Positions 55,931 through 64,000 of a DNA stretch of 64,000 nt are shown piece after piece. The translations under genes were made by a program, and so were the position numbers. A model generated the notes under the pieces. It made no database searches. It was not told the origin of the DNA and was given only the letters and a program-made list of their open reading frames with translations. Source of the DNA: Clostridia bacterium (GTDB lineage: Bacteria; Bacillota; Clostridia; Lachnospirales; Lachnospiraceae); assembly GCA_910575245.1 (NCBI GenBank), contig CAJTEN010000016.1:1-64000 (forward strand). The letters run 5' to 3'. The stretch's first letter is position 1. Each line of letters starts with the position of its first letter.

Positions 55931-57841
55931 ATGAAACATGGATTCATCAAGGCGGCGGCCATGACCCCGAAGATCAGGGTCGCTGACCCTGTATACAATG
56001 CAGAGGAGATTTGTAAGGGAATCAGGGAGGCGGGCGCTAAAGGCGCCAGGATCATTGTATTTCCGGAACTGTGTATTACCGGCTATACCTGCGGTGACCT
56101 GTTCCTGCAGGAACTTTTGCTTTCGCAGGCGAGAGAGGCTCTGCATACGGTTGCGGATGCCACGCAGGGCAGTGATGCGCTGGTGTTTGTGGGGCTTGCG
56201 CTGGAAAAAGACCATAAGCTCTACAACGTGGCGGCAGTACTGCAGAACGGAGAGGTACTGGCTTTTATTCCGAAAAGATATATTCCGTCCTATGCGGAAT
56301 TCTATGAAACCAGACATTTTATGCCGGGGAATGAGGTGCCGGAGACTTACCTGTTTGACGGAGAGGAAGTACCGTTCGGCACAAATATTCTGTTTGAGGT
56401 GGATGCCTTGCATGGGCTGACGGTAGGCTGTGAGATCTGCGAGGATATCTGGGCGCCGCTCTCACCGGGCACGCTGCACGCTTTGGCCGGCGCAACGGTG
56501 CTGGTGAATCTGTCTGCATCCAATGAGACGGTGGGAAAGGATGTATACCGTGAAATGCTGGTGAAATCCTCCAGTGCGAAATTGATTGCCGGATATATAT
56601 ACGCTTCGGCGGGCGAAGGAGAATCTACGCAGGATCTGGTCTTCGGCGGACATAATATGATTGCGGAGAACGGGACAATTCTGGTGCAGTCCAAGCGGTT
56701 TGCACCGGAAAATATCTATGCGGATCTTGATATCCACAGACTGGGGCATGAGAGAAGAAGGATGATGAGTTATCTGCCGGAGGGACGGGAACGGTATCTG
56801 GTGCTGCCTGTTCATATGGAAGAAGAAGAGACGGCGCTGGAACGTACTTTCGGCCCAAGGCCTTTCGTACCGTCCAATCGGGAAGAGTGGGAGAAACGCT
56901 GTGAGGAGATTCTGTCCATTCAGTCTTACGGCCTTAAGAAAAGGTATGAACATACAGGATGCCAGTCGGCGGTGATCGGCGTTTCGGGCGGCCTGGATTC
57001 TACACTGGCGCTTCTGGTGACGGCCCGTGCTTTTGATATGCTGGGAATTAACAGAGAGCAGATCACTGCCGTGACGATGCCGTGTTTCGGCACAACGGAC
57101 AGAACCTACGATAATGCCTGCAAGCTGGCCCGCACGCTGGGTGCTGTTCTTCAGGAAATCGATATCAGGGAATCCGTAACGGTACATTTCCGGGATATCG
57201 GACAGGATATTGAGAAGCATGATGTTACCTATGAAAACGGGCAGGCGAGAGAGCGTACGCAGATTTTGATGGATATTGCCAACCGCACAGGCGGCCTGGT
57301 CATAGGAACGGGAGACATGTCGGAACTGGCTCTGGGATGGGCGACCTATAACGGTGATCATATGTCGATGTATGGGGTGAATGCGGGGGTTCCCAAGACG
57401 CTGGTGCGGCATCTGGTGCAGTACTATGCGGACACCTGCGGCAATGACGGACTGAGGGAAGTGCTGCTGGATGTACTTGACACACCTGTCAGTCCGGAGC
57501 TTCTGCCGCCGGTGGACGGAACGATATCACAGAAGACGGAAGATCTGGTGGGTCCCTACGAATTACATGACTTTTTCTTATATTATATGCTGCGCTGCGG
57601 TTTTGAGCCGGCGAAAATATACCGGATCGCCTGCCGGTCGTTTCAGAATATGTATGACAATGATGTCATATTAAAATGGCTCAAAACCTTCTACAAGAGA
57701 TTCTTTGCACAGCAGTTTAAGCGTTCCTGCCTTCCGGACGGCCCCAAAGTCGGCAGCGTGGCAGTGTCTCCGCGGGGCGACCTGCGGATGCCCTCAGATG
57801 CCTGCGCGGATATCTGGTTAAAACAGGTGGAGGAGTTGTGA
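55931..57841 (+). CDS. nadE: Glutamine-dependent NAD+ synthase
   Basis: The 636-residue enzyme has two parts. Residues 1-300 form a nitrilase-type glutaminase: IVFPELCITGYTCGD with the catalytic Glu, IPKRYIPSYAEFYE with the Lys, and VGCEICEDIWAP with the nucleophile Cys. Residues about 310-636 form the synthetase with the P-loop VSGGLDSTLAL (351-361), GTGDMSELALGWATYNGDHM and VNAGVPKTL. It converts deamido-NAD, glutamine and ATP to NAD+. The bacterial-mycobacterial long form is normal for Firmicutes of this group. GAGAGGCGG precedes the ATG. Confidence 0.95.
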   Translation: MKHGFIKAAAMTPKIRVADPVYNAEEICKGIREAGAKGARIIVFPELCITGYTCGDLFLQELLLSQAREALHTVADATQGSDALVFVGLALEKDHKLYNVAAVLQNGEVLAFIPKRYIPSYAEFYETRHFMPGNEVPETYLFDGEEVPFGTNILFEVDALHGLTVGCEICEDIWAPLSPGTLHALAGATVLVNLSASNETVGKDVYREMLVKSSSAKLIAGYIYASAGEGESTQDLVFGGHNMIAENGTILVQSKRFAPENIYADLDIHRLGHERRRMMSYLPEGRERYLVLPVHMEEEETALERTFGPRPFVPSNREEWEKRCEEILSIQSYGLKKRYEHTGCQSAVIGVSGGLDSTLALLVTARAFDMLGINREQITAVTMPCFGTTDRTYDNACKLARTLGAVLQEIDIRESVTVHFRDIGQDIEKHDVTYENGQARERTQILMDIANRTGGLVIGTGDMSELALGWATYNGDHMSMYGVNAGVPKTLVRHLVQYYADTCGNDGLREVLLDVLDTPVSPELLPPVDGTISQKTEDLVGPYELHDFFLYYMLRCGFEPAKIYRIACRSFQNMYDNDVILKWLKTFYKRFFAQQFKRSCLPDGPKVGSVAVSPRGDLRMPSDACADIWLKQVEEL

Positions 57842-57889
57842 TGCTGTCGGATTGCCGCTGCTGACACATTGTCCGGGTTATACTCCTCT

Positions 57890-58369
57890 TTATGGTGTAT
57901 CGGCTTCCGTATCCCCTTCGTTTTCCAGAGCCTTGTTCAAGGAAGTGGTAATGGCATCCAGAAGGATCATGGAGGTGTACTTGCTTTCATCCGGATATGT
58001 GATGTTCTCCAGACTTTGATTGACGATAATCTGATTGGCAAGGTCTTCGAAGGAAGGCTGAATCAGAGGGTACATGGTAGCTACGGCTTCATCCAGATTG
58101 ATGAGACGTATGGAATTGATATTCTTTTCGTCCACAGTCACCTCGATCTCCACGACATTGTCATTTAGGATCAGAGAAGTGGTATATACACCGGGCACAT
58201 AGGAATTGGTGGTAGTCTGCGTGACGGTGGACATAGTCTCCTTCTTCTCATCTTTGGGAAGGAACATAATGATGAGCAGAATGATGAAAAGGATACCGAG
58301 CACGGCGAAGATTCCGGTATATATTAATTCTTTTACGTGAAGCACGACGATTTTGGTTTTGGAACTCAT
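57890..58369 (-). CDS. Single-span membrane protein of unknown function
   Basis: The 159-residue protein has a membrane helix at about 15-37 (GIFAVLGILFIILLIIMFLP), a Thr/Ser-rich stalk, and an extracytoplasmic domain with YVPGVYTTSLILNDNVVEIEVTVDE, which resembles the start of FMN-binding-type or similar beta domains. The remainder is helical (DLANQIIVNQSLENI). It is convergent with nadE. GGGGAT precedes the ATG at 58369. I recognise the general type as common in Lachnospiraceae but know of no function. Confidence 0.65.
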   Translation of the reverse strand: MSSKTKIVVLHVKELIYTGIFAVLGILFIILLIIMFLPKDEKKETMSTVTQTTTNSYVPGVYTTSLILNDNVVEIEVTVDEKNINSIRLINLDEAVATMYPLIQPSFEDLANQIIVNQSLENITYPDESKYTSMILLDAITTSLNKALENEGDTEADTP

Positions 58370-58531
58370 ACAATATCCCCATGGAAAATCTTTTTTATCA
58401 GTCTATGACAGGCATTTGGGGTTTATGCATTGTTTGAAGTGATTGTCAATAGCAGAAATTGCAGGCAGGCTGTTTGGGCTGCCGATTTTGGCTGCGAAAT
58501 CCGAATTTGACAAAGCGGTTTGGTAGTGTTA

Positions 58532-58743
58532 CTATTCACGGCCAATGTCATTAAGTTAAGCCGGACGCGCCTGACATGATAGGAATCTCCTGAGGACGTG
58601 CTTTCGCTCAGTTCCAAACGCAGCGGTACTAAATTCGTGGAAAACCTCATTAAGTACCGGCGTTTTCCAATGGCCCTCAGGAGAATCCTATCATATCAGA
58701 CGCTGTGTATAGACTTAACGTAATGACATTGGGTCGTGAATAG
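58532..58743. repeat. Large palindromic repeat element, copy 2
   Basis: This copy is in the same orientation as the one at 3781-3995 and very similar inside. The outer arms are CTATTCACG (58532-58540) and CGTGAATAG (58735-58743), different in sequence from those of copy 1 yet fully complementary. The inverted ends are at 58544-58560 and 58714-58730. In the inner stem a G-C pair of copy 1 (3828 region) is a T-A pair here. The element lies in the gap between the divergent membrane protein and adhesin genes; the rest of 58370-58868 holds only the adhesin promoter and leader. Confidence 0.8.
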
Positions 58744-58785
58744 CAACTTGGTAGTTGCATGGATCAATGGAGAAGCCGGAAAGAA

Positions 58786-58814
58786 TTGACACCACCAAGC
58801 AAGTTATTTATAAT
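58786..58814 (+). promoter_or_regulatory. Perfect consensus promoter of the BspA-like adhesin gene
   Basis: TTGACA (58786-58791), 17-base spacer, TATAAT (58809-58814). Both boxes match the vegetative sigma consensus at every base. Expression control would then rest mainly on the poly-G tract in the coding region. Confidence 0.85.
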
Positions 58815-58868
58815 GAAATCCAAGGTTAGAAAGCGGAATATACGCTTGAGAAAAGGAGGAGGAAAGAG

Positions 58869-61800
58869 ATGAAGCGTTTGATGCGAAGCATGAAAAGAAG
58901 CCTTGCGTTTCTCCTTGCTGCGGCGATGGTATTTACGATGATGCCGCAGGCGGGGATGACAGCGGAAGCTTCTGCGTATCGGATGGAATCGGCACTGGGG
59001 GGGTAAAACTGTTCAAGAGACAGACTTAGCTGCCAATGCCGGTTCTGCCAATGAGGAAGGAGCAGGGCAAGAGAAGGGGTCTGCGGAGGACTCCTTGACA
59101 GATGAAAGCTCGGAACCGGATGCCGGGGACGAAACCGGCGGTGAGACGAATCCGGGCGAGGGAGACGGGACCGGCGGCGAGACGGACCCAGGCGAGGGGG
59201 ACGGGACCGGTGATGTGACGAACCCAGGCGAGGGGGACGGGACCGGCGACGAGACGAACCCTGGTGAGGGGGACGGAACCGGCGACGAGACGAACCCTGG
59301 TGAGGGGGACGGAACCGGCGACGAGACGAACCCAGGCGAGGGGGACGGAACCGGTGATGTGACAACTCCTGGTGAGGGAGACGAGACCGGCGGCGAGACA
59401 GACCCTGGTGAGGGAGACGAGACTGGCGGCGAGACAGACCCTGGTGAGGGAGACGAGACTGGCGGCGAGACAGACCCTGGTGAGGGAGACGAGACTGGCG
59501 GCGAGACAGACCCTGGTGAGGGAGAGGAGACCGATGGCGAGACGGATCCGGACGAAGAGGAGGAAAGCGATAAACTTGATGGGAAATTATCTGCTTTTGG
59601 AAGCGCCCGTCCGGGGGAATCGGATTTTACGATAGACGCAGACGGAAAATTGACCGCTTACAATGGGACAGGCGGTGACGTTACGATACCAGATACGGTG
59701 ACTGCTATTGGAAATAATGTCTTTAAAGGGAAAACCAATATCACAAGCGTTACCATTCCGGGCACTGTATTGTCGATCGGTGACGGTGCGTTTTCGGGCT
59801 GTTCCGGGTTGGTAGAAGTGAACTTGAATGAAGGCTTGCAGACTATCGGTAAGGCGGCTTTCGACGGTGTAGCGTTCGGTAAAAAGGAACTGACAGGCAT
59901 TGTGAATGGGACATTGAGGATACCGGGCAGCGTGAGGAGTATAGGCGGCGCGGCGTTCCGTAACAGCGCGTATCTTGAGACGGTGACATTTGAGAACGGA
60001 ACAGAGGAGTTAATCATGGACAGCTCCTATGATTATTCGAGCAGCAACGGCGCATTCAAGAACTGTAATTCCTTAAAGCAGGTGACACTGCCGGACAATC
60101 TGAGGACCCTGCCTCAGAATACGTTTGAGGGGTGCAGCAGCCTGGAAAAGGCGGAGTTCGGATCAGGCCTTGAGACGATTGGGAACTGGGCGTTTAAAGG
60201 GTGCAGCAGCCTGCAGGGTGCTGCGATGCCCGCATCTTTAAAAACGATCGGGGAAGGTGCGTTTTCAGGCTGTTCCGGATTGGAAGAGGTGAGCCTGAAT
60301 GACGGGCTGGAGACGATCGGAAAAGCGGCTTTCGATGGTGCAGCGTTCGGTAAGCAGGAACTGACAGGCATTGTGAATGGGACATTGAGGATACCGGGCA
60401 GCGTGAGGAGTATAGGCGGCGCGGCGTTCCGTAACAGCGCGTATCTTGAGACGGTGACATTTGAGAACGGAGCAGAGGAGTTAGTCATGGACAGCTCCTA
60501 TGATTATTCGAGCAGCAACGGCGCATTCAAGAACTGTAATTCCTTAAAGCAGGTGACGCTGCCGGATAATCTGAAGACTCTGCCGATCTCCACGTTTGAA
60601 GGGTGCAGCAGTCTGGAGGAGGTGCGGTTCGGGTCAGGCCTTGAGACGATTGGGAGCTGGGCGTTTAAAGGGTGCAGCAGCCTGCAGGGTGCATCCATGC
60701 CTGCATCTTTAAAAACGATCCAGGAGGGTGCGTTTTCAGGCTGTTCCGGAATGGTAGAGGTGACCCTGAATGACGGGCTGGAGACGATCGGGAAAGCGGC
60801 TTTCGATGGTGCAGCGTTCGGTAAGAAAGAACTGACAGGCATTGTGAATGGGACATTGAGGATACCGGGCAGCGTGAGGAGTATAGGCGGCGCGGCGTTC
60901 CGTAACAGCGCGTATCTTGAGACGGTGACATTTGAGAACGGAACAGAGGAGCTAGTCATGGACAGCTCCTATGATTATTCGAGCAGCAACGGCGCATTCA
61001 AGAACTGTAATTCCTTAAAGCAGGTGACACTGCCGGACAATCTGAAGACCCTGCCTCAGAATACGTTTGAGGGGTGCAGCAGCCTGGAAAAGGCGGAGTT
61101 CGGGTCAGACAGTGCAGTGCTTGAGACGATTGGGAGCTGGGCGTTTAAAGGGTGCAGCAGCCTGCAGGGTGCTGCGATGCCCGCATCTTTAAAAACGATC
61201 GGGGAAGGTGCGTTTTCAGGCTGTTCCGGATTGGAAGAGGTGAGCCTGAATGACGGGCTGGAGACGATCGGGAAAGCGGCTTTCGATGGTGCAGCGTTCG
61301 GTAAGCAGGAACTGACAGGCATTGTGAATGGGACATTGAGGATACCGGGCAGCGTGAGGAGTATAGGCGGCGCGGCGTTCCGTAACAGCGCGTATCTTGA
61401 GACGGTGACATTTGAGAACGGAACAGAGGAGTTAGTCATGGACAGCTCCTATGATTATTCGAGCAGCAACGGCGCATTCAAGAACTGTAATTCCTTAAAG
61501 CAGGTGACGCTGCCGGACAATCTGAAGACCCTGCCTCAGAATACGTTTGAAGGGTGCAGCAGCCTGGAAGAGGCGGAGTTCGGGTCAGACAGTGCAGTGC
61601 TTGAGACGATTGGGAGCTGGGCGTTTAAAGGGTGCAGCAGCCTGCAGGGTGCTGCGATGCCCGCATCTTTAAAAACGATCGGGGAAGGTGCGTTTTCAGG
61701 CTGTTCCGGATTGGAAGAGGTGAGCCTGAATGACGGGCTGGAGACGATCGGGAAAGCGGCTTTCGATGGTGCAGCGTTCGGTAAGCAGGAACTGACAGGC

Positions 61801-64000
61801 ATTGTGAATGGGACATTGAGGATACCGGGCAGCGTGAGGAGTATAGGCGGCGCGGCGTTCCGTAACAGCGCGTATCTTGAGACGGTGACATTTGAGAACG
61901 GAACAGAGGAGTTAGTCATGGACAGCTCCTATGATTATTCGAGCAGCAACGGCGCATTCAAGAACTGTAATTCCTTAAAGCAGGTGACACTGCCGGACAA
62001 TCTGAAGACCCTGCCTCAGAATACGTTTGAGGGGTGCAGCAGCCTGGAAGCGGCGGAGTTCGGCATGCATCTTGAGAAGATTGGGGATTGGGCGTTTAGC
62101 GGCTGCAGCAGCCTGCGGGGTACAGCGATGCCCGCATCTTTAAAAACGATTGGTACCGGCGCATTTTCAGGCTGTTCCGGGCTGGAAGAGGCGAGCCTGA
62201 ACGATGGGCTTGGGACGATCGGGGCAGTGGCTTTCGATGGCGCGGCGTTCGGTAAGAAGGAACTGTCGGGCGCCGTTACAGGAGGAGCCCTGACGATACC
62301 GGGCAGCGTGACAAGTATAGGCGGCGCGGCGTTCAGAGGCAGCGCATACCTTGAGACAGTGGTATTTGAAAGCGGGACGGCGGAGTTAATCATGAGCAGC
62401 TCCTATGATTATTCGAACAGCAACGGCGCATTCAAGAACTGTAAGTCCTTAAAGCAGGTGATCCTGCCGGATCAGCTTAAGACCCTGCCGCAGAATACAT
62501 TTGATGGCTGTTCCGCATTGGAAGAAATAGAGTTTGGCATTTATCTGGAGAGCATAGGGAACAAGGCGTTTGCCAACTGCAGCAGCCTGCAGTGGGTATA
62601 TCTTCCGGAGTCCTTGAAAACTATCGAAGCGGAAGCGTTTTCGAATTGTGGAGCATTGGAAGCGTTATATATCCCGAAGACAGTCACGACGATCCGTGAC
62701 AATATCCTTAACCTGAAGAACTCACCGAAAGCAGTGATCTACGGCGTTCGCGGTTCGGAGGCGGAGAACTATGCAAATAAGAATAATATTCCATTCCGTG
62801 AGGAAGGGGAGTTGGAGCGGTCCGTAACGGGAATCTCTTTAAACCGCAGTAAGATCACGGTGGCGGGAGAAGAAGCCCTCAAATCGACGGTCTTGCTGAG
62901 AGCAACAGTACGGCCGAGTACGGCGCAGAATAAGAGGGTTGACTTTACTTCTGATAACGGAGACGTTGTGACCGTAGACGCGCAGGGTAAAGTTACGATA
63001 AAGGGTTATGGCAAGGCAAATGTTACGGCGACTGCCAGGGATGACAGCAACGGGAGAAAAACAGCGACTTGTGAGATCAATGTATTAAGACGGTGGACCG
63101 AAGAGGAAAAAGAATCGATCCGCCAGCAGCTGCAGGACTCCAATGCCGCAAAATTGACGGTGGTGACAAATATATGTGAGACAGTAAAGGATATTTCTCT
63201 GGATTGCCCGGCCGAGTTGGGTCTGAAGTCGGCAGAATGGCGTCTTCCCTATTCGGTATCTACAGGGGAGGAGACTTACGATGTGATCGTGGAGAAAGAA
63301 GGCTATGAGAAAGCCGTGGTCAGCGGTATCACGATAACAGGAATAACCGTGGAGGGAATATCCGTATCGGGTGCGAATAAGCTGCAGAACGGTAAGAGCA
63401 CAGTTTTATCCGCAGAAGTACAGACGGCCGGCGGAGAACTTCCGGAAGGCCTCTATGAGATGAAGTGGGAGACCCCTGCGAATTCCGGCGTAAGCCTGAC
63501 GGAGGATCCGGGGCAGAACACGGTAACCGTGAGGGGAAATGCCAATAAAACGGCAACGGTCACCGGATATCTGCTCCTGAAGAAAGACGGAAAACCGGTC
63601 GACAAGAATAACAATGCCCTGAAAAACAGGCAGTGGTTCAGTGCATCCACGAAGATCACTGTGACGGGCGATGCGGTTGCAGACAGGATTGAGATTGAAG
63701 CTGTTGACCGGAATGGGCAGAAGGTAGAACTCGCTTCCATGAGGGAACTGACGAATATAACGGAGCCAGTGGAATATCAATTGTCTGCGAAGGTTTATTC
63801 AGGAGAAGATCCACTGTCAAATCCTGTCCTGCAGTGGAAGTCCACAAATCCGAGTGTGGCGGAAGTCAAGGCACAGGGAGATAGGGCAACACTTCGTGTC
63901 AAGGAAAAAGGCGCGGCGGTCATTTCCGTATCGGCATCGAAGAACGGTGGCTTTACGAAATCCTTCCGTGTTGTCGTGAAGGATAGCACACCGAGACTGG
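58869..64000 (+). CDS. BspA-like leucine-rich-repeat surface protein, interrupted by a 7-G tract (OFF), incomplete at window end
   Basis: AAGGAGGAGG precedes the ATG. A signal peptide of about 36 residues ends in AEASA. As sequenced, the frame stops at 59004-59006, directly after 7 G (CTG-GGG-GGG-TAA). With 6 or 9 G it continues GGT-AAA-ACT and stays open to the end of the window, more than 1660 further codons. The order is then: 12 acidic repeats of 12 residues (consensus TGDETNPGEGDG), BspA-type LRR_5 repeats built of tandem 157-160-residue blocks (about 59690-62780), a Big_2-type Ig-like domain (about 62820-63090), and further Ig-like beta domains. The C-terminal anchor is outside the window. 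Such proteins are exposed adhesins binding host or bacterial partners. The tract just after the signal peptide is the ideal place for an on/off switch. Confidence 0.85.
58997..59003 (+). repeat. Poly-G tract, 7 bases, followed by TAA
   Basis: Codon 43 of the adhesin gene, six residues after the predicted signal cleavage site. Seven G gives an immediate TAA; 6 or 9 G opens the whole adhesin frame. The flanks (C-T before, TAA after) match those of the tracts at 18945, 19261 and 22127. Confidence 0.85.
59134..59565 (+). repeat. Twelve 36-base tandem repeats coding an acidic linker
   Basis: The units encode T-G-(G/D)-(E/V)-T-(N/D)-P-G-E-G-D-(G/E). Neighbouring units are almost identical in DNA, in two blocks with slightly different codon variants. 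The number can easily change by recombination. The product is a strongly acidic, extended spacer between the signal peptide and the LRR domain. Confidence 0.85.
59690..62700 (+). repeat. Tandem 471-480 base units coding BspA-type LRR blocks
   Basis: A landmark (CATGGACAGCTCCTATGATT) recurs at about 60015, 60486, 60957, 61437 and 61917 and in a diverged form at 62391. That gives periods of 471, 471, 480, 480 and 474 bases. Two central units differ at only a handful of positions by eye, so they arose by recent duplication. Each unit encodes about 157-160 residues with several LRR_5 repeats (I.E.AFSGCSGLEEV-type and I.SWAFKGCSSL-type). Unequal recombination could change the length of the adhesin. 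Confidence 0.85.

Noticed and set aside
59134..59565. Possible CRISPR-like array because of regular 36-base repeats
   Set aside because: The repeats are directly adjacent without spacers, in frame with the adhesin and code a regular acidic peptide.
59658..62393. Repeated minus-strand open frames of 119-151 and 88 codons
   Set aside because: They are antisense shadows of the repeated LRR units: same period, no ribosome-binding sites, and Pro/Ser-rich translations as expected from the reverse of this codon pattern.

Overview
The window looks like a chromosomal segment of a Gram-positive gut Clostridium of the Lachnospiraceae type. The reasons are moderate G+C content, strong Shine-Dalgarno sites, a BspA-like leucine-rich-repeat surface protein, a DUF4317 protein, a PadR/DUF1700 cassette, a CUT1 sugar or nucleoside importer without its own ATPase, and a teichoic-acid-like polymer locus. 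No rRNA, tRNA, CRISPR array, intact transposase or prophage was seen.

Layout. 1-2.6 kb is a decayed accessory patch: a 5'-truncated zinc-ribbon gene between hairpins, an Abi_2 (AbiD/F-type) HEPN defence gene with its own promoter and a structured leader RNA, and the 3' remnant of a polysaccharide deacetylase. 2.7-7.5 kb holds a DHH phosphoesterase, a large palindromic repeat, a KAP-like NTPase with a zinc ribbon, a small protein and an XRE regulator. 7.6-23.6 kb is one long operon for a cell-surface polymer: GT2, ABC exporter pair, LicD, IspD/TarI-like cytidylyltransferase, epimerase, TagB/F-HAD fusion, two YfhO-family proteins and a further GT-C-like membrane enzyme. 23.7-28.7 kb has an AT-rich orphan gene and carB. 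28.7-41.4 kb is a mixed region: PadR cassette, GT-C enzyme, sodium symporter, LURP-one protein, cytidylate-kinase-like protein, NYN-LOTUS protein, acyltransferase, GT2, hisC and a small export protein. 41.4-51.9 kb combines a secreted GH20-like enzyme with a nucleoside/ribose salvage operon controlled by a LacI-PfkB fusion. 52-58.4 kb carries an Rpn-type nuclease, a DUF4317 protein, a methyltransferase, hslO and nadE. 58.9 kb to the end is a very large BspA-like adhesin that runs off the window.

The most striking signal is a set of four poly-G tracts (11, 13, 9 and 7 G) lying inside coding sequence. Three are in consecutive genes at the end of the polymer operon (YfhO-1, YfhO-2, GT-C) and the fourth lies just after the signal peptide of the BspA-like adhesin. 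All four have the form T-G(n)-TAA, and in all four the gene is in frame only when n is a multiple of three. As sequenced, three genes are OFF and one is ON. This is the architecture of phase-variable contingency loci. It would let one strain switch its surface glycan decoration and a major adhesin independently. The tracts lie at non-homologous positions, so the shared TAA context was not inherited by gene duplication.

Other notable items are a 213-bp palindromic element in two copies whose outer arms differ in sequence but stay complementary, short REP-like motifs related to those arms, a second 103-bp hairpin element, twin 17-bp operators upstream of the polymer operon, and nearly identical 471-480 bp tandem units inside the adhesin gene. 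All functions are inferred from sequence reading alone; no database search was run.
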